From Mycolicibacterium peregrinum (GTDB lineage Bacteria; Actinomycetota; Actinomycetes; Mycobacteriales; Mycobacteriaceae): a stretch of DNA of 64,000 nt. The translations under genes and the position numbers were made by a program. The DNA lies in the NCBI RefSeq assembly GCF_001665785.1, contig NZ_LZSO01000016.1:62001-126000 (forward strand), given 5' to 3'. Shown here in pieces: positions 27,835-37,555 of the stretch. Under the pieces are notes generated by a model that ran no database searches, had not been told where the DNA came from, and saw only the letters and a list, made by a program, of their open reading frames with translations. Each line of letters begins with the position of its first letter. Positions within the stretch are counted from its first letter, which is position 1.

Positions 27835-27864
27835 GGGTCCAGGGCCGCGGCCGGCCCTGGACCC
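27835..27864 (-). terminator. Terminator of the SnoaL-like gene
   Basis: gggtccagggcc and ggccctggaccc form a perfect 12-bp stem with a 6-nt loop, 15 bp beyond the stop of the minus-strand gene at 27880. Confidence 0.7.
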
Positions 27865-27879
27865 TTATCTGCAATCAGC

Positions 27880-28323
27880 TCAGGCGGGCGCTGCTTGTTG
27901 AGCGCCTGCGGGGATCAGGCCGAGCTGCTGCAGCATGCCGAGGGTGTCCCAGGTAACCCAGCTCTCGGCGATCTTGCCGTCCTCGATCCGGTCGACATCG
28001 GTCAAGTTGATCCGGCTGTGCTTGCCGGTGGCGGGCCGGCCCATGATCTCGCCGGTGTTGTCGCCCTGGGCCTCGATCATCGTGCAGACGTAGTCGCCCT
28101 CGGCGAGTTGCATCTTGATGTCAAATCGCATGTTGGAGAACGACTTCCGATACATGCCCATGAGACTTCTCATGTGCTCGGGACCCCGTTGATCGCCGAA
28201 CGGATCTTGGGTGTCGTGGAAGGCGGCAGCCGGAGCGACAAGATCGTCGAGCTCGCTGAGGTCGCCGGAGGCAAATACCTCCCATATGCGTCGGGAAATC
28301 GCCTTGTTCTGATCATCGGCCAT
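27880..28323 (-). CDS. SnoaL-like ester cyclase family protein
   Basis: 147 residues. A NTF2-like fold is indicated by KAISRRIWEVFASGDLSELD, FHDTQDPFGDQRGPEHMRSLMG, MRFDIKMQLAEGDYV and GKHSRINLTDVDRIEDGKIAE. This is the SnoaL polyketide-cyclase-like group, often of unknown role outside secondary metabolism. It stands alone with its own terminator. Confidence 0.78.
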   Translation of the reverse strand: MADDQNKAISRRIWEVFASGDLSELDDLVAPAAAFHDTQDPFGDQRGPEHMRSLMGMYRKSFSNMRFDIKMQLAEGDYVCTMIEAQGDNTGEIMGRPATGKHSRINLTDVDRIEDGKIAESWVTWDTLGMLQQLGLIPAGAQQAAPA

Positions 28324-28536
28324 GATTCCGGCCTTTCAGGGGGTCACCGCACGGCAGATAACGTCCGCACAGGAAACGGTAGAACTGTGGCCGCAGATCC
28401 GACAGACACGCCGTACGGTGTGCTGCCACTGGCAATTACCGGCCGCCCCGCCTGCGCGTGCTGACCTGCGTTGTCCTCGACGCTGCCACTGTGGGATGGC
28501 GTCTCTTCGGGTCGGTGCGGTTTTCGTCGACGGGGG

Positions 28537-28638
28537 TCAGTTCTCGGGCTCGACGGTGAGCACGATCTTGCCGGTGGTGCGGCCATCGCCGATCCCCTTC
28601 AGCTCCCGTGCCGCTTCCGACAACGGATAATGGGCGCG
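28537..28638 (-). pseudogene. C-terminal remnant of a zinc-type alcohol dehydrogenase / quinone oxidoreductase
   Basis: Reading the minus strand into the stop at 28537-28539 gives AHYPLSEAARELKGIGDG, RTTGKIVL and TVEPEN. This is the typical C terminus of MDR-family quinone oxidoreductases. No N-terminal part follows upstream; the DUF385-type gene begins at 28683 instead. About 34 codons remain, so it is a deletion remnant. Confidence 0.65.
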
Positions 28639-28682
28639 ATGACAGTCGCCCGCTCCGCGGACCCCGAGCAGAAGAGCCGAGA

Positions 28683-29156
28683 ATGACTGAGAGTTCTGCT
28701 CCGCCGGCCTATCTGCGGCTGTTGATCAGGGCTGTCACTCCAGTGGTCAAAGCGGTGCTGCGGAGTTCGGCGCAAGGCTGTCTGGGCGACACGATGATGA
28801 TCCTCACCGTGACGGGCCGTCGGACCGGTCGAAGCTACGAGATCCCGGTCAGCTACGTCGCTGACGGTGCCGTCCTCACGTGTATCACCGGGATCGACAA
28901 CGCCTGGTGGAAGAACCTACGCGGCGGTGCCGATGTCGCAGTCTTGTTGCAGCGGAGCCGCTTTCGCGGATACGCCGAGGCGTCGACCGGCGTGGCCAAC
29001 ATTCCGGTGATCGAGAGTTTCCTGGCGGCCAGGCCGCGCGATGCGCGGTTTCACCAGGTGCGGCGCAGCGTGCACGGGAAGTTCGACGCGGATGACCTCA
29101 CGCGAGCGGCACAAACGCGCGTGGTCATCCGCGTCCGACTCTGGCCGGAGTGCTGA
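28683..29156 (+). CDS. Deazaflavin-dependent nitroreductase family protein (Ddn-like, DUF385)
   Basis: 157 residues from the ATG at 28683. The split-barrel motif reads MMILTVTGRRTGRSYEIPVS, then YVADGAVLTCITG, WWKNLRGGADVAVLL and RFRGYAEAS. This is the F420-binding Ddn/Rv3547-like family. Members reduce quinones or nitroimidazoles; the substrate here is unknown. The longer frame upstream runs into the dehydrogenase remnant and is not needed. Confidence 0.85.
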   Translation: MTESSAPPAYLRLLIRAVTPVVKAVLRSSAQGCLGDTMMILTVTGRRTGRSYEIPVSYVADGAVLTCITGIDNAWWKNLRGGADVAVLLQRSRFRGYAEASTGVANIPVIESFLAARPRDARFHQVRRSVHGKFDADDLTRAAQTRVVIRVRLWPEC

Positions 29157-29159
29157 GTC

Positions 29160-29927
29160 TCAGCCGATCCAGTTCGGCGGGCGCTTCTGCAGGAACGCCA
29201 TCATGCCTTCGCGGGCCTCATCGGAGACGAACAGCTGCGCGGACTGTCGTGTCAGCGCTTCGGCATCCTCGTCGAACCGACGCAGGATCGAGGCCGTCGT
29301 CAACGCCTTCGACGCAGCCAGCCCCTGCGGGGAACCCTTTGCGATATCGGCGGTCAGCGCGGACACGGCCGACTCGATGTCGTCCGTGGCCTGCGTGATC
29401 AACCCGATCTCGGCCGCCTCGGCCGCGCCGAACTTCTCGCCGGTGACGAAGTAGCGGCCCGCTGAGCGCGGTGACATCTTGGGCAACAGCGTCAGCGAGA
29501 TGATCGAGGGCGCAACGCCGATACGCGCCTCGGTCAACGCGAACGTGCTCTTCGGACCGGCTACGACGAGATCGCACGCACCGATCAGGCCCATCCCGCC
29601 GGCCCGCACGTGCCCGTCGATCGCGCCGATCACCGGAACCGGGAGCTCCAGGATGGCCCGCAGCGTCCGGGTCATCTCCCGGGCCCGGTCCACCGCAATC
29701 TCACCGGGGTCCTGACCAGCGGCCTCGCTGAGATCAGCTCCTGCACAGAAGGTTCCACCCGTGTGATCGAGGACCACCACCCGGACGCCGGGTTCGTCAG
29801 CGGCGTCGGCCAGGCCCTGGTGCAACTGCTCCACCAGGGCCGTCGACAACGCATTGCGGTTGTGCGGGGAATCGAGTGTCAGACGCGCAACGGCGCCGTG
29901 AACCCGGTAGTAGACTAGAGACGTCAT
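29160..29927 (-). CDS. echA7: Enoyl-CoA hydratase/isomerase family protein
   Basis: 255 residues. Crotonase motifs: RLTLDSPHNRNALSTALVEQ, FCAGADLSE (oxyanion hole), GHVRAGGMGLIGACDLVVAG, and FALTEARIGVAPSI with the catalytic-type Glu. It is the last gene of the six-gene operon, 16 bp after fadE12, matching Rv0971c (echA7). It probably hydrates the unsaturated acyl-CoA made by the FadE and Acc enzymes. Confidence 0.88.
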   Translation of the reverse strand: MTSLVYYRVHGAVARLTLDSPHNRNALSTALVEQLHQGLADAADEPGVRVVVLDHTGGTFCAGADLSEAAGQDPGEIAVDRAREMTRTLRAILELPVPVIGAIDGHVRAGGMGLIGACDLVVAGPKSTFALTEARIGVAPSIISLTLLPKMSPRSAGRYFVTGEKFGAAEAAEIGLITQATDDIESAVSALTADIAKGSPQGLAASKALTTASILRRFDEDAEALTRQSAQLFVSDEAREGMMAFLQKRPPNWIG

Positions 29928-29943
29928 CGTCAGTACGGCCTCG

Positions 29944-31101
29944 TCAGTAGGAGCGCGGCAGGCCGAGCGACGTCTGGGCGACGAAGTTCAGGATCATCTC
30001 CCGGCTCACCGGGGCGATGCGGGCCAGCCGCGACGCCGTGACGGCTGCGGCGATGCCGTACTCCTTGGTCAGGCCGTTGCCGCCGAGGGACTGCACGGCC
30101 TGATCCACCGCACGCACCGAGGCCTCGCCTGCGGCGTACTTGGCCATGTTGGCGGCTTCCGCAGCGCCGAAGTCATCGCCGGCGTCGTACAGAGTGGCGG
30201 CCTTCTGCATCATCAGCTTGGCCAGTTCGACCTCGATGTGGATCTGTGCAAGTGGGTGCGACAGGCCCTGATGTGAGCCGATCGGAACCTTCCAGACCTG
30301 GCGGGTCTTCAGATAGTCGGTCGCCTTGGCGATGGCCAGCCGGCCGGTGCCCACGGCCATGGCCGAACCCATGATCCGCTCGGGGTTCAGGCCCGCGAAC
30401 AGTTGGGCGATCGCCGCGTCCTCCGAACCCACAAGCGCGTCGGCCGGCAGTCGCACGTCGTCCAGGAAAACCTGGAACTGGCTCTCCGGGCTGATGATCT
30501 CCATGTCGATCTTGGTCCAGCTCAGGCCCGGGGTATCGGTCGGGATGACGAACAGTGCGGGCTTGAGATTGCCGGTCTTGTGGTCCTCGGTGCGGCCGAC
30601 GACGAGCACGGCCTGGGCCTGGTCGATGCCGGAGATGAACGTCTTCTGGCCCTTGAGGATCCAATCGCTGCCGTCGCGACGGGCGGTGGTGGTGATCCGG
30701 TGGCTGTTGGAACCCGCATCAGGCTCGGTGATCGCGAAGGCCATTGTGATCGACCCGTCCGCGATGCCGGGGATCCAGCGCTTCTTCTGCTCCTCGGTAC
30801 CGAACTTGGAGATGATCGTGCCGTTGATGGCGGGCGAGACCACCATCATCAGCAGCGCCGAACCACCGGCCGCCATCTCCTCCATCACCAGGGACAGTTC
30901 GTACATGCCGGCCCCGCCGCCGCCGTACTCCTCGGGCAGGTTCACCCCGATGAAGCCGAGTTTGCCTGCCTCATTCCACAATTCGGTGGTGTGCTCACCG
31001 GCGCGGGCCTTCTCCAGGTAGTAGTCCTGCCCGTAGTTGGCGACCATCGCAGCCACGGCCTGGCGCAGGGCCTTCTGTTCCTCGGTTTCGATGAAGCTCA
31101 T
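29944..31101 (-). CDS. fadE12: Acyl-CoA dehydrogenase
   Basis: 385 residues. Motifs: INLPEEYGGGGAGMYE-like N-terminal region, TMAFAITEPDAGSNSHRI (FAD/substrate signature), DWILKGQKTFISG, GTGRLAIAKATDYLKTRQVW and AVQSLGGNGLTKEYGIAA. It corresponds to Rv0972c. Its ATG overlaps the accA2 stop by 4 bp, so the two are translationally coupled. The substrate is probably a branched or terpenoid acyl-CoA, by operon context. Confidence 0.88.
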   Translation of the reverse strand: MSFIETEEQKALRQAVAAMVANYGQDYYLEKARAGEHTTELWNEAGKLGFIGVNLPEEYGGGGAGMYELSLVMEEMAAGGSALLMMVVSPAINGTIISKFGTEEQKKRWIPGIADGSITMAFAITEPDAGSNSHRITTTARRDGSDWILKGQKTFISGIDQAQAVLVVGRTEDHKTGNLKPALFVIPTDTPGLSWTKIDMEIISPESQFQVFLDDVRLPADALVGSEDAAIAQLFAGLNPERIMGSAMAVGTGRLAIAKATDYLKTRQVWKVPIGSHQGLSHPLAQIHIEVELAKLMMQKAATLYDAGDDFGAAEAANMAKYAAGEASVRAVDQAVQSLGGNGLTKEYGIAAAVTASRLARIAPVSREMILNFVAQTSLGLPRSY

Positions 31102-33047
31102 GACTGTTCTCCTTCAGGGTTCTCTACTCGGGCAAGGACGGCGCCGACCTCGACCTGCTGGCCTGCGGCGACATTGAGTTCGGCCAACACCCCGTCCTCG
31201 GGGGCGGCGATGGTGTGCTCCATCTTCATGGCCTCGAGCCAGATCAGGGGCTGTCCGGCGGTGACGGTATCGCCGACGGCGGCGCCGACCCGCACCACCG
31301 AACCGGGCATCGGCGCCAGCAGTGAGCCGTGCGCGACCGCGTCGTCCGGATCGGGGAAGCGCGGCGCCGCGGTGAGCTGGACCGGGCCGAGCGGTGAGTC
31401 GACGAACACCTGATCGCCGTACGTCGCCACATCGAATGCGCGGTCGACCCCGTTGACCGACAACACCACGCGGTCCGGTGTCGCCGACAGGAGTAAAACG
31501 CCGTCGTCGTCGGGCAACTCGACGCCGGTGCGGGTGAACCGGTAGCGCACCGGAACGTCGTCACCCGCGGCATCGCGGTACGTGCGCGACTGATAGCCCG
31601 ATGCGAGATTGCGCCAGCCACTCGGGGCCGCAGCGAAAACCTTGGCGCTGCTGCGGTTGTGGGCGGCATCGGCCAGTGCGGCGGCGATCGCCGAAAGTGT
31701 CACCACACCAGCGTCAGCCAGTGGGGCGGCCAGGGCATCGAGGCCGTGCGTGTCGAAGAACGCGGTGTCGGTTGCGCCCTCCAGGAACGCCGGATGCCGC
31801 AGCACGTTCACCAGCAGATCGCGGTTGGTGCGCAGCCCGTGAATCCGGGTGCGGGCCAACGCGTCGGCCAGCACGGTGGCGGCCTGACGGCGGGTCGAGG
31901 CGTACGAGATGACCTTGGCCAACATGGGGTCGTAGAAGATCGACACCACCGAGCCATCCTCGATGCCGGTGTCGACGCGGACCTGCCCGGGGACGTCGAA
32001 CCGGTGCACGGTGCCGGCCTGCGGCTGCCAGCCCTTGGCCGGATCCTCGGCGTAGAGCCGGGCCTCGATGGAAGACCCGCGTGAGGCCGGGGGTTCCGCG
32101 TCGAGGCGGCCGCCGTCGGCGACCAGGATCTGCAGTTCGACGAGATCCAGCCCGGTGGTGGCCTCGGTGACCGGATGTTCCACCTGCAGACGGGTGTTCA
32201 TCTCCAGAAAATAAAAGGACCCTTCCGCTCCATCTTCTCCGGACGCCATGAACTCGACGGTGCCTGCGCCGGCGTAGCCGATCGCCTCGGCGGCCAGTCT
32301 GGCCGCGTCGAAGAGCTTCTCCCGCATTCCCGGGGTGCGCTCGACGAGGGGAGAGGGCGCCTCCTCGATGACCTTCTGATGGCGACGCTGGATCGAGCAC
32401 TCGCGCTCGCCGACCGACCACACCGTGCCGTGCGAATCGGCCAGCACCTGCACCTCGACGTGGTGTCCGGCGGCCAGATAACGCTCACAGAACACCGTCG
32501 GGTCACCGAACGCCGACTGTGCCTCGCGCTGGGCCGCGGCCACTTCGCTTGGCAGATCCGACAGTTCACGCACCACGCGCATGCCTCGGCCACCACCGCC
32601 GGCGGAGGCCTTCACCAGCACCGGCAGCTGATCGGCCGTCACGGTCGACGGGTCGAGTTCGGTCAGCACGGGCACACCGGCCGCGGCCATCATCTTCTTG
32701 GCCTCGATCTTGGAGCCCATGGCCTGCACGGCGTTCACCGGCGGCCCGATCCAGGTCAGCCCGGCGTCGATCACCGCGGCGGCGAAATCGGGGTTCTCGG
32801 AGAGGAAACCATAGCCGGGGTGGACTGCGTCGGCGCCGGAAGCCATGGCGGCGGCGATGATCTGAGCGGAATCGAGGTAACCGTTGTTGCCCTCCAGGCG
32901 CACGCGGGCGTCGGCCTCGGCGACATGGGGCGAGCCGGCGTCAGGATCGGTGTACACCGCGACGGTCCCGATGCCCAGGCGGCGACAGGTCTCGAAGACC
33001 CGGCGGGCAATCTCGCCGCGGTTCGCGACCAGAACTCTCGTAATCAA
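31098..33047 (-). CDS. accA2: Acyl-CoA carboxylase alpha subunit (biotin carboxylase + BCCP)
   Basis: 649 residues from the TTG at 33047, which has AGGAG upstream; more upstream starts overlap accD2. Biotin carboxylase domain 1-450: ITRVLVANRGEIARRVFETC, HPGYGFLSENPDF, KASAGGGGRGMRVV (ATP-grasp) and EMNTRLQVEHPVTE. The C-terminal biotinyl domain contains WLEAMKMEHTIAAP with the biotin Lys. It carboxylates biotin for the AccD2 transferase. Operon order matches Rv0973c. Confidence 0.9.
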   Translation of the reverse strand: MITRVLVANRGEIARRVFETCRRLGIGTVAVYTDPDAGSPHVAEADARVRLEGNNGYLDSAQIIAAAMASGADAVHPGYGFLSENPDFAAAVIDAGLTWIGPPVNAVQAMGSKIEAKKMMAAAGVPVLTELDPSTVTADQLPVLVKASAGGGGRGMRVVRELSDLPSEVAAAQREAQSAFGDPTVFCERYLAAGHHVEVQVLADSHGTVWSVGERECSIQRRHQKVIEEAPSPLVERTPGMREKLFDAARLAAEAIGYAGAGTVEFMASGEDGAEGSFYFLEMNTRLQVEHPVTEATTGLDLVELQILVADGGRLDAEPPASRGSSIEARLYAEDPAKGWQPQAGTVHRFDVPGQVRVDTGIEDGSVVSIFYDPMLAKVISYASTRRQAATVLADALARTRIHGLRTNRDLLVNVLRHPAFLEGATDTAFFDTHGLDALAAPLADAGVVTLSAIAAALADAAHNRSSAKVFAAAPSGWRNLASGYQSRTYRDAAGDDVPVRYRFTRTGVELPDDDGVLLLSATPDRVVLSVNGVDRAFDVATYGDQVFVDSPLGPVQLTAAPRFPDPDDAVAHGSLLAPMPGSVVRVGAAVGDTVTAGQPLIWLEAMKMEHTIAAPEDGVLAELNVAAGQQVEVGAVLARVENPEGEQS

Positions 33048-33091
33048 ATTGGTCTCCTCTTCGCGCAAGCGCTCATCGGCGGGCGCCTCTC

Positions 33092-34687
33092 TCACATCCT
33101 GAAGACGCCGAAGTTCGACGTCCCCTCGATCGGGCCATTCGCGATGGCGGACAAGCACATTCCCAGCACGGTTCTGGTATCCCGGGGATCGATGACCCCG
33201 TCGTCGTACAACCGGCCGGACAGGAACATCGGCAGCGACTCGGCCTCGATCTGCGCCTCGACGGCGGCCCGAAGGGCGGCGTCGGCGGCCTCGTCGACCG
33301 CCTGGCCACGGGCCTCGGCGGCCGCGCGACTGACGATCGAGAGCACCCCGGCCAGCTGGGTGCCACCCATCACCGCGGACTTGGACGACGGCCAGGCGAA
33401 CAGGAAGCGCGGGTCATACGCGCGCCCGCACATGCCGTAGTGACCCGCACCGTAGGAGGCGCCGAGCAGCAGCGAGATGTGCGGCACCGTCGAATTGGAT
33501 ACGGCATTGATCATCATCGAGCCATGCTTGATCATGCCGCCCTCTTCGTACTGCTTACCCACCATGTAGCCGGTGGTGTTGTGCAGGAACAGAAGTGGGG
33601 TGTCAGACCGGTTGGCCAGCTGGATGAACTGGGTCGCCTTCTGCGACTCCTCGCTGAACAGCACCCCGCGGGCGTTGGCCAGGATGCCGATCGGGTAGCC
33701 GTACAGCGTGGCCCACCCGGTCACCAGTGACGACCCGTACAGCGGCTTGAACTCGTCGAAGTCCGAACCGTCGACGATGCGGGCGATCACATCGCGCGGA
33801 TCGAACGGGATGCGCAGGTCCGCGGGAACGATGCCGATGAGCTCCTCCGGGTCGAACAGCGGCTCGACGACCGGTGCGGGAACCGGTCCCTTCTTGCGCC
33901 AGTTCAGCCGGGCCACGATCCGGCGGCCGATCCGGATGGCATCGAGCTCGTCGTTGGCCAGGTAGTCACCGAGACCCGAAGTGCGGGCGTGCATCTCTGC
34001 CCCGCCCAGCGACTCGTCGTCGGACTCCTCGCCGGTGGCCATCTTGACCAGCGGTGGGCCGGCCAGGAAGACCTTGGAACGTTCCTTGATCATCACCACG
34101 TGGTCGGACATGCCCGGCACGTAGGCACCCCCGGCGGTCGAGTTGCCGAACACCAGCGCGATGGTCGGGATGCCCGCCGCCGACAGCCGGGTCAAGTCGC
34201 GGAACATCTGCCCGCCCGGAATGAAGATCTCCTTCTGCGTCGGCAGGTCGGCGCCGCCCGACTCGACGAGGGAGACGACCGGCAGCCGGTTCTCCATCGC
34301 GATCTGGTTGGCGCGCAGGATCTTCTTGAGCGTCCAGGGGTTGCTGGTGCCGCCCTTGACCGTCGGATCGTTCGCGACGATCAGGCACTCGACACCCTCG
34401 ACGGCACCGATGCCACAGACGACGCTGGCGCCCACGGTGAAATCACTGCCCCAGGCGGCCAGCGGGCTCAGCTCGAGGAACGGTGCGTCCGGGTCCAGTA
34501 GCAGTTCGACCCGCTCGCGGGCGGTGAGCTTGCCGCGGCCGTGATGGCGGTCGACATACTTGGGCCCGCCACCGGCCAGCGCCTTGGCGTGCTCGGTGTC
34601 GAGTTCGGTGAGCTTGGCCGCCATCGCCTCGGCGGCCTCGGTGAACCCCGTGGAGCGGGGATCGATGGTGGATTTCAAAGTGCTCAC
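33092..34687 (-). CDS. accD2: Acyl-CoA carboxylase beta subunit (carboxyltransferase)
   Basis: 531 residues from a GTG overlapping the fadE13 stop by 4 bp. Motifs: KYVDRHHGRGKLTARERVEL, FGNSTAGGAYVPGMSD, MVKMATGEE-type loop (PPLVKMATGEESDDE), LFLHNTTGYMVG and GASYGAGHYGMCGRAYDPRF. It transfers carboxyl from biotin on AccA2 to an acyl-CoA. It belongs to the methylcrotonyl/geranyl-CoA carboxylase type of beta subunit. Confidence 0.9.
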   Translation of the reverse strand: MSTLKSTIDPRSTGFTEAAEAMAAKLTELDTEHAKALAGGGPKYVDRHHGRGKLTARERVELLLDPDAPFLELSPLAAWGSDFTVGASVVCGIGAVEGVECLIVANDPTVKGGTSNPWTLKKILRANQIAMENRLPVVSLVESGGADLPTQKEIFIPGGQMFRDLTRLSAAGIPTIALVFGNSTAGGAYVPGMSDHVVMIKERSKVFLAGPPLVKMATGEESDDESLGGAEMHARTSGLGDYLANDELDAIRIGRRIVARLNWRKKGPVPAPVVEPLFDPEELIGIVPADLRIPFDPRDVIARIVDGSDFDEFKPLYGSSLVTGWATLYGYPIGILANARGVLFSEESQKATQFIQLANRSDTPLLFLHNTTGYMVGKQYEEGGMIKHGSMMINAVSNSTVPHISLLLGASYGAGHYGMCGRAYDPRFLFAWPSSKSAVMGGTQLAGVLSIVSRAAAEARGQAVDEAADAALRAAVEAQIEAESLPMFLSGRLYDDGVIDPRDTRTVLGMCLSAIANGPIEGTSNFGVFRM

Positions 34688-35835
34688 GACTGGAACCCCA
34701 ATGTCTTTGCGGCCAACGAGGTCAGGATCTCGGTGGTGCCACCGCCGATCCCCAGGATGCGCATGTCACGGTACTGACGTTCGACCTCGGATTCGGCCAT
34801 ATAGCCCATCCCGCCGAACAACTGCACGGCTTGATTCGCCACCCACTCGCCGGTCTCGACCGCGGTGTTCTTGGCGAAGCACACCTCGGTGATCAGATTC
34901 TCTTCACCGGCGAGCTGTCGCTCCACCACGTGGCGCGTGTACACCCGGGCCACATCGATCCGGCGGGCCATCTCGGCCAGCGTGTTCTGCACGGACTGCC
35001 GGGCGATCAGTGGCTTGCCGAACGTTTCGCGATTCCGGCACCACTCGACGGTCAGATCGAGGCAGCGCTGCGCACTGGCGTAGGCCTGCACGGCCAGGCC
35101 CACGCGCTCGGAGACGAAGGCCGCGGCGATCTGGAAGAAGCCGGAGTTCTCGGCACCGATCAGATTGGCCACCGGAACCCGCACATCGGTGTACGACAGT
35201 TCGGCGGTATCGCTTGAACGCCAACCCATCTTGTCGAGCTTGCGGCTCACCTCGAATCCTGGCGTGCCCTTGTCCACCACGATCAGTGAGACACCGGCCG
35301 CGCCCGGGCCGCCGGTCCGTGACGCGGTGACGACGTAATCCGCGCGCACACCCGAGGTGATGTAGGTCTTGGCGCCGTTGAGGATGTAGTCATCGCCATC
35401 GCGGGCGGCCTTGGTGGTGAGGTGCCCGACGTCGGAGCCGCCACCAGGTTCGGTGATGGCCAACGATCCGATGAGATCCCCGCGCAGCGTGGGCTTCACA
35501 TACGTCTCGATCAGCCGTTCGTCACCCGAAGCGATCATGTGGGGCACTGCGATACCGCAGGTGAACAGCGAGGCGAACACGCCGCCGGGCGAGCCGGCGT
35601 AATGCATTTCCTCGCAGATGATCACGGCGTCGGCCCCGTCGCCGCCACCGCCGCCGACAGGCTCGGGGAAATTGGCTCCGAGTAGTCCGGCCTCGCCGGC
35701 CTTGCGGTGCAGCTCGCGCGGGAGTTCGCCGGTGCGTTCCCACTCGGCGGCGTGGGGCAGCACCTCACGCTCGGCGAAACTGCGTACCGTCTTGCGCAGC
35801 GATTCGCGTTCGGGGGTATTCCAGATGCCGGTCAC
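34684..35835 (-). CDS. fadE13: Acyl-CoA dehydrogenase
   Basis: 383 residues from the GTG at 35835, which overlaps the upstream stop by 4 bp and is preceded by GAAAGG. Motifs: WNTPERESLRKTVRSFAERE, GSLAITEPGGGSDVGHLTT, YILNGAKTYITSGVRADYVV, FGKPLIARQSVQNTLAEMAR and QLFGGMGYMAESEVERQYRDM. It corresponds to Rv0975c. The second dehydrogenase of the operon suggests two successive oxidation steps. Confidence 0.88.
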   Translation of the reverse strand: MTGIWNTPERESLRKTVRSFAEREVLPHAAEWERTGELPRELHRKAGEAGLLGANFPEPVGGGGGDGADAVIICEEMHYAGSPGGVFASLFTCGIAVPHMIASGDERLIETYVKPTLRGDLIGSLAITEPGGGSDVGHLTTKAARDGDDYILNGAKTYITSGVRADYVVTASRTGGPGAAGVSLIVVDKGTPGFEVSRKLDKMGWRSSDTAELSYTDVRVPVANLIGAENSGFFQIAAAFVSERVGLAVQAYASAQRCLDLTVEWCRNRETFGKPLIARQSVQNTLAEMARRIDVARVYTRHVVERQLAGEENLITEVCFAKNTAVETGEWVANQAVQLFGGMGYMAESEVERQYRDMRILGIGGGTTEILTSLAAKTLGFQS

Positions 35836-37526
35836 AGCAACCTTTCCGGGATATCGAGATGACGGCTGCGCAACCATTCGCCCAGCCCTTTGGCCTGTGG
35901 ATCGAACCGGGCCTGATATGCGACGCCCTGGCCGAGAATGTCTTCGATCACAAAGTTCACGGCCCGCAGATTGGGCAGCAGATGCCGGGTGACCGGAAGA
36001 TCGGCTGTCTCGGGCAGCAGGTCACGAAGCCGCTCGACCGTCAGGGTGTGGGCCAGCCAGCGCCACTGCTCGTCGGTCCGCACCCAGACCCCGACGTTGG
36101 CCGACCCGCCCTTGTCGCCGCTGCGGGCGCCGGCGATCGTGCCGAGTGCGGTGCGCCGGGTGGGGCCTGCGGGGAGTTCCTCGGGCAGGGCCGGGTCGGG
36201 AACCGGTGCCAGATCGAGGGTTTCGGTTGCCGGGGCGATACCGATCCGGGTGCCGTCGGCATGCACGGCGATGTGCGGCACCTCGCCGGCGTCGACGTAG
36301 CCGGGGACGAAGACGCCGTACACCTGACCGTCGCCCGGGGGTGCGGTGGTGGTGAATCCCGGATAGCTCGCCAGTGCGAGCTCCACGCCCGCCGAAGAGA
36401 ATTGGCGTCCGACGATGCTGGGATCCGCGTCACGGACGACGCAGTGCAGAAGGGCGCTGGCGGCTTCCTCGGTATCGGCATCGGGATGATCGGTGCGGGC
36501 GAGCGTCCAATCGAGTTCTGCCGGCCGGACTTTCAGGCCGGCCTCCAACTGGCTGCGCACGAGCGCGGCCTTGGCCTCGATGTCCAGACCGGTCAGCACG
36601 AATGTGGCGGCATTGCGGAACCCGCCGATGCTGTTGCACGACACCTTCAGCGTCGGCGGCGGGGCCTCGCCCGTCACCCCGGAGATACGCACCCGGTTGT
36701 CGCCGTCCTGGCTCAACTGCAGGGAGTCCACGCGCAGCGTCACATCGGGATTGGCATAGCGAGCGCCGGTGATCTCGTAGAGCAGCTGTGCGGTGACCGT
36801 GCCGACGCTGACCTGTCCGCCGGTGCCGGCGTGTTTGGTGATCACCGAGGAGCCATCCGCGGAGATCTCGGCGATCGGGAAGCCAGGGCGTGCCAGGTCT
36901 GGGATTTCAGAGAAGAAGGAGTAGTTGCCACCGGTGGCCTGGGTGCCGCACTCGATCACGTGGCCCGCAGCGACCGCGCCTGCCAAGGCGTCGTAGTCGG
37001 TGGCCTTCCAGCCGAAGTGCGCTGCGGCAGGCCCGACGATCACCGAGGCATCCGTCACCCGGCCGGTGACGACGACGTCGGCGCCGGAATTCAGGCAGTC
37101 GACGATGCCCCACGCGCCCAGGTAGGCATTGGCGGCCAGGGGAGTGCCCAAGCCGAGCTCGGCCGCCCGACCCACCAGGTCGTCGCCCTCGACATGAGCG
37201 ACGTTGACGTCGAGACCCAGGCGCTCGGCCAGGGCGCGGACCGCTGTGGCCAGCCCCGCCGGGTTCAGCCCGCCGGCGTTGGCCACGATCTTCACGCCGT
37301 TGTCGAGGGCGAGGCCCAGAGACTGCTCCAGCTGGGTGAGGAAGGTCTTGGCGTAGCCGCGGTCGGGATTCTTGGCCCGGTCCCGCGCCAGGATCAGCAT
37401 GGTGAGCTCGGCCAGATAGTCGCCGGTCAGATAGTCCAGCTCCCCGCCGGCGAGCATGTCGTGCATGGCCGATAGCCGGTCGCCGTAGAACCCCGAACAG
37501 TTGCCGATCCGTACTACTGGTGGCAC
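35832..37526 (-). CDS. AtuA-like (DUF1446) acyclic terpene/acyl-CoA utilisation protein
   Basis: 564 residues from the GTG at 37526 (VPPVVRIGNCSGFYGDRLSA). Motifs: GELDYLTGDYLAELTMLILA, VANAGGLNPAGLA, LGAWGIVDCLNSGADVVVTGR and ECGTQATGGNYSFF. The C-terminal part (about 465-564) is a small AtuA-like domain with GARSGDKGGSANVGVWV. AtuA is needed for acyclic terpene utilisation in Pseudomonas. It is the first gene of the operon, with a palindrome 30 bp upstream. Confidence 0.85.
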   Translation of the reverse strand: MPPVVRIGNCSGFYGDRLSAMHDMLAGGELDYLTGDYLAELTMLILARDRAKNPDRGYAKTFLTQLEQSLGLALDNGVKIVANAGGLNPAGLATAVRALAERLGLDVNVAHVEGDDLVGRAAELGLGTPLAANAYLGAWGIVDCLNSGADVVVTGRVTDASVIVGPAAAHFGWKATDYDALAGAVAAGHVIECGTQATGGNYSFFSEIPDLARPGFPIAEISADGSSVITKHAGTGGQVSVGTVTAQLLYEITGARYANPDVTLRVDSLQLSQDGDNRVRISGVTGEAPPPTLKVSCNSIGGFRNAATFVLTGLDIEAKAALVRSQLEAGLKVRPAELDWTLARTDHPDADTEEAASALLHCVVRDADPSIVGRQFSSAGVELALASYPGFTTTAPPGDGQVYGVFVPGYVDAGEVPHIAVHADGTRIGIAPATETLDLAPVPDPALPEELPAGPTRRTALGTIAGARSGDKGGSANVGVWVRTDEQWRWLAHTLTVERLRDLLPETADLPVTRHLLPNLRAVNFVIEDILGQGVAYQARFDPQAKGLGEWLRSRHLDIPERLL

Positions 37527-37555
37527 ACGTACTCCCGTCAACGCTGAATGGGACC

